Shown one piece after another: positions 57,632 to 64,000 of a DNA stretch of 64,000 nt. Below the pieces are notes generated by a model. It did not search any database and was not told where the DNA came from. It worked only from the letters and a program-made list of their open reading frames with translations. Source of the stretch: Acidipropionibacterium sp. (GTDB lineage: Bacteria > Actinomycetota > Actinomycetes > Propionibacteriales > Propionibacteriaceae); NCBI GenBank assembly GCA_022647765.1, contig JALCLH010000012.1:1-64000 (forward strand), written 5' to 3'. Both the position numbers and the translations under genes were made by a program. Position 1 is the first letter of the stretch. The number at the start of each line of letters is the position of its first letter.

Positions 57632-58864
57632 GTGATCGTCAACCCAGGATCGAGCAGGCTACGCGCCCGCACTGTGGCCATCGCCGACCCTGGATCCCTT
57701 CAGCAGTACCTCACCCCGCGCAACAGCATGTGCCTGCTGCACGGCGACGAGGGCGTCATCGGCCTCGGCGAGCTCGCCCGCTTCGAGACCGACTCCCCCG
57801 GCGCCGCCGATGTCTGGTGGGAGGCCTTCTGCGCCGACATCGAGAACGAGACGGAGATGCCCGGGGTGCACGGCACCGGGCCGCTGGCCTTCGGCTCCTT
57901 CGCCTTCGACGGCGACCGCTCCGACTCCCGCTCGGTGATGATCGTCCCCGAGACGGTGATCGGACGCCGGGCCGGCGTCTGCTGGCTCACCCAGCTGTCC
58001 TATGACGAGGTGCACGCCGATCCGCCGGCCGTCCAGGCTCCGCCGCGCAAACCGGTCGGGCTGACCGTCTCCGACGGGGTGGTGAGCGCCCAGGGCTGGC
58101 GGGACCGGGCCAGCCAGGTCCGCCAGATCCTCGGCGACGAGGTGGAGCAGGTGCTCCTGATGCGCGATCTGATGGCCCGCGCCGCCGAGCCGGTCGACCC
58201 GCGCTGGATCGTCAAGCTGTGCGCCGATGTGCTGCCCGGTTCCTGGACCTACCTGGTGCAGGGAGCGGTGGGGACGACGTCGAAGGTGGTGCTCCGGCAG
58301 TTCGACGGGCTCATCACCGCCCGGACGCTGACCCACGGACCGGCCGCGAGGACGGACTCCGGCCCGCTGCTGGAGGCCCTGTACGGGCGCGGGCCCGTCG
58401 CCGAGCTGCACGATCGGGCGGTGCGCTGGTCCGAGGAGCTGCTGCGGCCCTTCTGCCGGTCCATCCAGTACTGTCCCTTCCCCGGTCTGGTCACGGCCGC
58501 GTCCGACCGGATGCTGGTCACCGACATCTCGGGGGCGCCGCTGCCCTCGACCCGGTCCCTGTCGGCGGTGGGGGCGATCCATCCGGCCCCCTTCGTCAGC
58601 GGCCTGCCGCCGTGGAAGGCCCTCGAGACGATCGCCGAGGTCGAGGGGGTGGATCGCGGCCGGGTCTCCGGCCCGATCGGCTGGATCGACTCGGTGGGGG
58701 ACGGCGAGTGGGTCACCGACTGGCGCGGAGCCCAGATCGACGGCACCGATCCCAACCTGGTGCACGTCTTCGTCGGCCAGCCGGTGGCCCGCGACGACGA
58801 CGTCGACCTGCTGGCCGCCGAGCTGGAGGATCGGGTCGCCTCGACCTTCAGCCTGGTCAAGTGA
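57632..58864 (+). CDS. menF: Isochorismate synthase, MenF-like (chorismate-binding enzyme)
   Basis: About 410 residues from GTG 57632 (another GTG at 57623 is possible; neither has a good ribosome binding site). The C-terminal chorismate-binding block is recognisable: HPAPFVSGLPPWKALETI, EGVDRGRVSGPIGWIDSVGDGEW. The usual HPTPAV(A)G reads HPAPFVSG, so the protein is divergent; salicylate or anthranilate-type use is less likely beside menG and nuo. It would commit chorismate to menaquinone. Confidence 0.82.
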   Translation: MIVNPGSSRLRARTVAIADPGSLQQYLTPRNSMCLLHGDEGVIGLGELARFETDSPGAADVWWEAFCADIENETEMPGVHGTGPLAFGSFAFDGDRSDSRSVMIVPETVIGRRAGVCWLTQLSYDEVHADPPAVQAPPRKPVGLTVSDGVVSAQGWRDRASQVRQILGDEVEQVLLMRDLMARAAEPVDPRWIVKLCADVLPGSWTYLVQGAVGTTSKVVLRQFDGLITARTLTHGPAARTDSGPLLEALYGRGPVAELHDRAVRWSEELLRPFCRSIQYCPFPGLVTAASDRMLVTDISGAPLPSTRSLSAVGAIHPAPFVSGLPPWKALETIAEVEGVDRGRVSGPIGWIDSVGDGEWVTDWRGAQIDGTDPNLVHVFVGQPVARDDDVDLLAAELEDRVASTFSLVK

Positions 58865-58872
58865 CCACAGGA

Positions 58873-60636
58873 TCACTTCTTGCGGGTGACGACCTTCCGC
58901 TCGGCCGGCTTCCTTGCGCCGCCCTCGCGCTCGGCCTTCAACTGCGCCTGGGCGTCCTTCTGCATCTGCTGCATCTCCTCCTGGTTGATGCCGCCCATCC
59001 GCAGCACCGCGAAGGCGATGACGGCCAGCACCACCGAGATCCACGGCGACAGCCCCAGCACGATCCAGATCGTGATGAGGGCCACCATGTCCAGGCCGCG
59101 CACCAGGTTGAACATCAGACCGGGGGGCATCGCGCCCATCTGGGTGGCCACCATCGGCGCCGAGTAGTCGGCCGACTTCGCCGACACCCACCGGATCGCG
59201 CCGATATAGCCGGCCGCAGCGGTGACGAAGGCCAGCATCACGGCCTGCACCCACGGGGTGTGGCTGCCCGAGCCCACCCCGTGGAAGGCCGGGACCACGG
59301 CGATCGCCCAGATCCCGGCCAGGACGCCGGGCACCACCGAGGCGGCGGTGCGCACCTGGCTGGTGGTGAAGGGCAGGCAGCGCATCAGCCCCTTGGTGCG
59401 CGAGAGCACCCGCAGGGTGGTGAAGAAGGGCACCAGCGCGGCCACCAGGACCAGGGCCGAGATGGTCGAGGAGAACCGTCCCATCCCCAGGGCCTCGACG
59501 GCGTAGGGCACCACCGCGGTCACCGCCAGGGTGAGCAGCGGCTTCGGGAACCGGAGCAGCCGCTGGACGTCGCGCCAGACCAGGGTCTGCAGGCCGAGTC
59601 CGCGGCCCCGGGTGGGGCGCACCTGGCCGCGCTCGACGGCGTCGCGCTCCTGGAGGATGTCGCGCATCAGGGCGAAGTCCAGGGCGAAGGCGGCGCCCTG
59701 CATGCCCGAGGCCAGCGAGCCGCCGGACATCAGCCGGGCCCGTCGGATGCGGTTCAGCCGCATCCGGGCCAGGATCCCGGAGATCACCAGCAGCAGGATG
59801 CCGGCGATCGCCACCGTCCAGGCCGAGGAGATCGCCACCGAGGTGGTGATCTCCAGCTGGAACCATCCGGTGGCCGAGCCCACCACGGCCAGCAGCGCCG
59901 CCAGACCGGCGAGCCCGGCGATCCCGCCGACGAGTTTGACCGTCCAGACCCGCTCCACCCCCTGCTGGGCGGCGGCGAAGGCCACCACCCCGGAGGAGGC
60001 CAGACCGGTGGCGAGGGTCCAGGCGATGATCGCCGCCCCGCCCGAACCGGTCAGCGCCGAGATGAGGGCGCCGATCGCGGCGCCGCCGACGAAGGCGACG
60101 GCCACCGCGGTCCAGAGTCTCTTCACCAGCACCCGGGAGCGGTTGATCGGCGAGTCCAGCAGCCAGAATCCCTCGGCGGCCGAGGCCAGCACCGGGCCGA
60201 AGATCCGCGCCGCGGCCACCGCGAAGGCCAGCACCCCGGCCAGCGCCGCCCAGGGCAGCAGCTCCCGGGCGGTCCGGCAGCCGGTCGCCGAGCAGGTCGA
60301 GGCCTGCCCCTGGGCCTGGACGATGAGGCTGATGAGCATCGCGAGGATGACCGCCAGCGAGAAGAGCATCACATAGGCGTCGCCCAGCGCCTGCCAGATG
60401 TTGCGGGTGGTGCGGCCCTTGCGCCAGTCCCCCATCAGCAGCAGCAGCTGCTTCTCGTCGACCTCGCCGGCCCAGAACTCCTCGGGCTCGTGATCGATGA
60501 TCAGCTCCGGATCCGGCACCTTGACCGGCTCGGCGGCCTTGGCCTGTGACTGGCCCGGCTGCCCCTTCTGCCCGTCCTGGTTCTGGCGGCGGTTCTGATT
60601 CTTGAACTTCCTGTTCCTGTTCCTGCCCCGGCTCAT
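58873..60636 (-). CDS. ABC exporter membrane protein, about 12 helices (DUF6297-like)
   Basis: It is 587 residues. A basic, Asn/Gln/Lys-rich N-terminus of 45 residues precedes VPDPELIIDHEPEEFWAGEV, then about 12 hydrophobic segments in two halves separated by a cytoplasmic region (RLMSGGSLASGMQG...RDILQERD). The C-terminus is Lys/Arg-rich. The start overlaps the ATPase stop as ATGA, so the two form one transporter. Resembles actinobacterial DUF6297 proteins; substrate unknown. Confidence 0.75.
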   Translation of the reverse strand: MSRGRNRNRKFKNQNRRQNQDGQKGQPGQSQAKAAEPVKVPDPELIIDHEPEEFWAGEVDEKQLLLLMGDWRKGRTTRNIWQALGDAYVMLFSLAVILAMLISLIVQAQGQASTCSATGCRTARELLPWAALAGVLAFAVAAARIFGPVLASAAEGFWLLDSPINRSRVLVKRLWTAVAVAFVGGAAIGALISALTGSGGAAIIAWTLATGLASSGVVAFAAAQQGVERVWTVKLVGGIAGLAGLAALLAVVGSATGWFQLEITTSVAISSAWTVAIAGILLLVISGILARMRLNRIRRARLMSGGSLASGMQGAAFALDFALMRDILQERDAVERGQVRPTRGRGLGLQTLVWRDVQRLLRFPKPLLTLAVTAVVPYAVEALGMGRFSSTISALVLVAALVPFFTTLRVLSRTKGLMRCLPFTTSQVRTAASVVPGVLAGIWAIAVVPAFHGVGSGSHTPWVQAVMLAFVTAAAGYIGAIRWVSAKSADYSAPMVATQMGAMPPGLMFNLVRGLDMVALITIWIVLGLSPWISVVLAVIAFAVLRMGGINQEEMQQMQKDAQAQLKAEREGGARKPAERKVVTRKK

Positions 60637-61277
60637 CCGCGCGAACCTCCCAGGGCGACCGTCCGGGCGCCGAGCGCCTCCAGCAGGGAGGGCTCGTGGG
60701 AGGCCATCAGAATCGCCAGGCCGTGGGTCATCTCCTCGCCCAGCCGCTTGCCGAGCCAGGCGATCCCTTCGACATCCAGCCGGGCCTCCGGCTCGTCGAG
60801 GACCAGCAGCTTGCGGGGCCGCACGAAGGCGGTGGCCAGTCCGAGACGCCGCCGCTGGCCGGTCGACAGGGTGCCGGGAAGCTGGCCCGACTGGGGCACC
60901 AGCTGGACCTCCTCCAGCACCTCGTCCACCAGGGCGTCGGCGTCGGTGAGACCGTGGGCGCGGGCCAGCAGGTCGAGATGCTCGACCACCGACAGGTCGG
61001 GGAAGAAGTCCATGTCGTCGATGACGGTGGCCACACTCCGGCGGAACTCGGCACTGGTCTCGCTGACCGGCTTGCCGAGCACCTCGACAGTCCCGGAGGT
61101 CGGGCGGTCGGCCCCCACCACGCAGCGCAGCACCGTCGACTTGCCCGCGCCGTTGCGCCCGGTCAGGGCCACCGCCTCCCCGGCGTGGACGGTGAAGGAG
61201 AGACTCTGGATGACGGTGTGGTCGCCGTAGGACTTGTTGAGATCCTTGACGACCAGGACGGGAGAGCGTGAAGCCAT
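60633..61277 (-). CDS. ABC transporter ATP-binding protein
   Basis: It is 214 residues from ATG 61277 (MASRSPVLVVKDLNKSYG). Walker A is GRNGAGKST, the signature is LSTGQRRRLGLA (LSTGQ in place of LSGGQ), Walker B is KLLVLDEPEARLD, and the H-loop is MASHEP. Belongs to the exporter group that energises separate permeases. Intact. Confidence 0.9.
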   Translation of the reverse strand: MASRSPVLVVKDLNKSYGDHTVIQSLSFTVHAGEAVALTGRNGAGKSTVLRCVVGADRPTSGTVEVLGKPVSETSAEFRRSVATVIDDMDFFPDLSVVEHLDLLARAHGLTDADALVDEVLEEVQLVPQSGQLPGTLSTGQRRRLGLATAFVRPRKLLVLDEPEARLDVEGIAWLGKRLGEEMTHGLAILMASHEPSLLEALGARTVALGGSRG

Positions 61278-61381
61278 GATTGCTATTCTCTCGCACCGCC
61301 CGACCGCCCCCAAATGACCACCCCGGAGCGCAGGCCCCGCAGGACGCCGTCCCTGCCGGGGGCTGTGGGAGACTGGGCGCC

Positions 61382-62081
61382 GTGTTGACGACCAGGGCCA
61401 CCCTTGACAAGCACCACGACGACGTCGCCTCGATGTTCGACGGCGTGGCGAAGCGCTACGACCTGATGAACTCCATCATGACGATGGGCGCGGTGGACCG
61501 CTGGCGCGAGCTGGTGGTCGAGGCCGTCGAGCCGCAGCCGGGCCAGACCATCCTGGACCTGGCTGCCGGCACCGGCACCTCCTCGGCCACCTTCGCCGCC
61601 CACGGCGCCGAGGTCTACCCCACCGACATCTCGCTGGGAATGCTCCAGGTCGGCCATCAGCGCCAGCCCGGCCTGCACTTCGTGGCCGGGGACGCCACCC
61701 GGCTGCCCTATGCCGACGACTCCTTCGACGCCGTCACCATCTCCTACGGGCTGCGCAATGTGGAGAACACCTCCGCCGCGCTGGCCGAGATGCTGCGGGT
61801 CACCCGGCCCGGCGGCCGGGTCGTGGTGTGCGAATTCTCCACCCCCAGCTGGGCCCCCTTTCCGCCACGTCTACCGCGACTACCTGCTGAGCGCGATCCC
61901 GACCATGGCCCGGCTGGCCAGCAGCAACCGGGACGCCTACGACTACCTGGCCGAATCGATCCTGGCCTGGCCCGACCAGCCCACCCTGGCCGATCTGATG
62001 GCCGACGCCGGCTGGCAGGCGGTCGCCTGGCGCAATATCTGCGGCGGCATCGTGGCCCTGCACCGTGCGTGGAAGGCATGA
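61382..62081 (+). CDS. menG: Demethylmenaquinone methyltransferase, one-base frameshift
   Basis: About 232 residues after correction; the last step of menaquinone synthesis, methylating demethylmenaquinone with [24 protein letters not shown] is the UbiE/MenG opening, [19 protein letters not shown] the SAM loop, and [20 protein letters not shown] the second signature. The frame breaks at 61859-61861 (TTT); removing one T gives [20 protein letters not shown] start with GGGAG ten bases upstream. Its stop overlaps the next ATG as ATGA. Confidence 0.93.
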
Positions 62082-63945
62082 CCCAGCAGATCCTGCTGGA
62101 CAGCTGGGCGGCCCGCTCCTGCCCAGTGAAAGTGCAGCATCTATACAGCGGGGGAGACGACTCCCCCTGCACCCCCACTGTAAATGCCGCCGGCGGGGGA
62201 GACGACTCCCCCTGCACCCCCTCGTTTCGCCGGTCTGCGCATACCGAGTCTCCGGGCGATGGCCTCCTGGGCGAGGCTCGGGTCGCCCCGGTCTGCGACC
62301 GGCTGGCGTCGGTCCCCGGGGCCGTCGACCTGCGTCCCCTCGCCGCAGATCCCGGTGCGACGCGCGAGGCCACCGGCGATGCGCTGTCCGCCGGAGCCCC
62401 GGTCATCGTCTCCCCCGCCCTGCCCGACTCCCCCGCCGGGCACCGCCGCGGATCCCCCGAGGTGCTGGTGAGAGCCGGCGTCACCAGCACCGGAACGCCG
62501 GGATACCTGCCGGTGGTCATCACTGCGCACCTGGTCCTGGAGCGCCACCACACCCATCAGGAGTTCACCTGGGTGAGCCCCTCGGGGACCCCGACCCCAC
62601 GGAGTCGAGACTCAGCTGCGACCAGACCTTCCGGGCCTCGCGGCAGGGGCCGCTGCTGCAGGCCGCCCACCACTGGCGGCTGCTGGAGGATCTCGGCCTG
62701 CTGCCCGCCGGTGACGCAGGCAGATCCAGCACAGACAGATCCAGCATGGGCAGACCCGCCCCGGGACTGCCGACCGCCCGGATGGCCGGCGTCATCGGCC
62801 GCGACCAGATCGACCTGCTGGACGGCGAGCCGGGAATCGCCTGGCTGGATCTGGACCACCATTTCATCCGGACCTTCTCGCGCACATCGGCCTCGGGCTG
62901 GCGGCGCCGCTCGGTGCTGGACCGCTACGACCACGAGCAGGGGTTCCGGGTCTCGGTGGCCCGGCACGCGCTGAGCGCCCCCGGCCGGCCGATGGTCGAG
63001 CCGATCGTGGTCCGCGAGTGCGAGTCCTGCCAGTGGTGGCAGGCCTGCGAGCCGCTCCTGGACGACGCCGACCTGTCCCTGCGCATCTCGAAGGCGCCGC
63101 TGGACGTCCGCGAGATCGCCACCCTGCGCCGGATGGGCGTCTCCACCATCGACGAGCTGGCCGACGCCGATCTGGAGGCCCTGCTGCCGGACTACCTCCC
63201 CCAGGTCCAGCACCGGCCCGAGCCCGAGCGGCGGATCCGGAGGGCAGCCCGGCGCGCCCGGCTGATCCGCGACGGCGTCGCCCTGGAGCGCAACGACGAC
63301 GAGCCGATCCGGCTGCCCGCAAGCCGCCTGGAGATCGACCTGGACATCGAGACCTCCCCCGACGACCGGGTCTACCTGTGGGGGCTGTGGGTCGACGACC
63401 GCGACCGGCTGATGGCCACCAGCGCCGGCCGCACCGAGCCGTACTATCTGGCCTTCTCCTCCTTCGAGGATCTGGACGACGCCGCCGAGGCCGCGCTGGC
63501 GGCCCGCGCCGTCGACTGGCTGGACGAGGCCGTGCGCGCCGAACCCGGCTGCCTCATCGTCCACTACTCCGACTACGAGCTGACCCATCTGCGCCGATTC
63601 GCCAGACCCGCCGGCCCGACCAGCCCACGGACCGCCGAGAAGATCCGGCACCTGCTGGCCGGAGGCTGCTTCCTCGACCTGTTCGCCACCATGACCGCGC
63701 ATTTCTTCGGCGCCGCCGGCCTGGGGCTCAAGGCCGTCGCCCAGGCCGGACCCGGCTTCCACTGGCGAGACGCCGAGCCCGGCGGGCTGAACTCCCAGGC
63801 CTGGTGGAACGACGCTGTCCACCATCGGGACCCGGGCGTCCGCGAGGCCGCCGCCGCCCGGGTGCTGGCCTACAACGAGGACGACGTCCGGGCCACCTAC
63901 GCCCTGAGGAAATGGCTGAGGGAGGGCCGGCAGCCCCGCAAGTAG
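62078..63945 (+). CDS. TM0106-type RecB-like nuclease with an in-frame palindromic repeat insertion and a frameshift
   Basis: About 622 residues after correction. The start [21 protein letters not shown] matches the actinobacterial family. Directly after it, two palindromic repeats are read in frame as GGDDSPCTP twice. The frame shifts at 62578-62581; adding one C gives [18 protein letters not shown]. The C-terminal half is an RNase H-like nuclease domain: [12 protein letters not shown] is an Fe-S type Cys cluster, [10 protein letters not shown] carries the catalytic acidic residues, and [18 protein letters not shown] closes it. Couples to menG but function is DNA metabolism or unknown. Confidence 0.8.
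62148..62224 (+). repeat. Two GC-rich palindromic repeats inside the nuclease gene
   Basis: GGGGGAGACGACTCCCCC occurs at 62150-62167 and 62195-62212, each followed by TGCACCCCC. The second copy, with its flanks GCCGCCGGC and TCG, matches the intergenic copy at 5946-5983. Both keep the reading frame open. Confidence 0.8.
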
Positions 63946-63956
63946 ACTCGCACCTC

Positions 63957-64000
63957 GTGCGTTCGCTGACCCGTATCATCAGGTTCACCGGCTCGCTGTG
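63957..64000 (+). CDS. Possible start of a further gene, truncated by the window
   Basis: A GTG at 63957 opens a frame of 14 codons (VRSLTRIIRFTGSL) to the window edge, 11 bases after the nuclease stop. The basic-then-hydrophobic pattern would fit a membrane protein start. Too short to identify. Confidence 0.25.
   Translation, partial: MRSLTRIIRFTGSL

Overview
The window is high-GC actinobacterial chromosome. Gene content and order point to the Propionibacteriaceae, most likely an Acidipropionibacterium-like dairy or rumen propionibacterium. The evidence is the rpmG - MaoC pair - murB - aminotransferase - tRNA-Trp - secE - nusG - rplKA order, the full nuoA-N set, a KorAB 2-oxoacid:ferredoxin oxidoreductase, B12-dependent ethanolamine ammonia-lyase and an MptB-type mannosyltransferase. 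Genus is inference. There is no CRISPR array, rRNA operon, prophage or intact insertion sequence.

Layout. 1-852 is the 3' end of an alpha/beta-hydrolase gene. 1140-5687 (minus) is the str operon rpsL-rpsG-fusA-tuf. 6083-7866 holds a Gfo/Idh/MocA oxidoreductase and a six-helix membrane protein. 8149-22031 (minus) is the transcription and translation block: rpoB-rpoC, rplJ-rplL, rplK-rplA, secE-nusG, tRNA-Trp and an aspartate aminotransferase. 22095-24413 carries murB, two MaoC-like dehydratase subunits and rpmG, followed by tRNA-Met, tRNA-Thr and tRNA-Tyr. 25088-28634 carries exonuclease III, a 3-hydroxyisobutyryl-CoA hydrolase and MptB. 28867-34871 (plus) carries korAB, an M13 metallopeptidase and a damaged AbiEi-type protein. 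35384-38705 (minus) is eutB-eutC-citE-like. 38801-57333 (minus) is a polyprenyl diphosphate synthase, nuoN back to nuoA, and a geranylgeranyl-reductase family flavoprotein. 57632-63945 holds menF, an ABC exporter pair, menG and a TM0106-type nuclease.

How the genes work together. KorAB would supply reduced ferredoxin, and Nuo oxidises NADH onto menaquinone. The polyprenyl synthase, MenF, MenG and perhaps the reductase build and tailor that quinone, so 38.8-62.1 kb is essentially a respiratory neighbourhood. EutBC cleaves ethanolamine using adenosylcobalamin.

Two things stand out beyond annotation. First, about fifteen otherwise ordinary genes carry a one-base indel, mostly in short G/C runs, while tuf, fusA, rpoB and rpoC are intact. 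This looks like read or assembly error rather than decay. Second, the non-coding DNA is rich in small palindromes. One ACGA-centred palindrome sits at the promoters of both the str and the rplJL operons. A related GC-rich version occurs three times, two of them read in frame inside the nuclease gene. A separate long stem-loop occurs twice. eutC carries a 14-base homopolymer just after its start codon.
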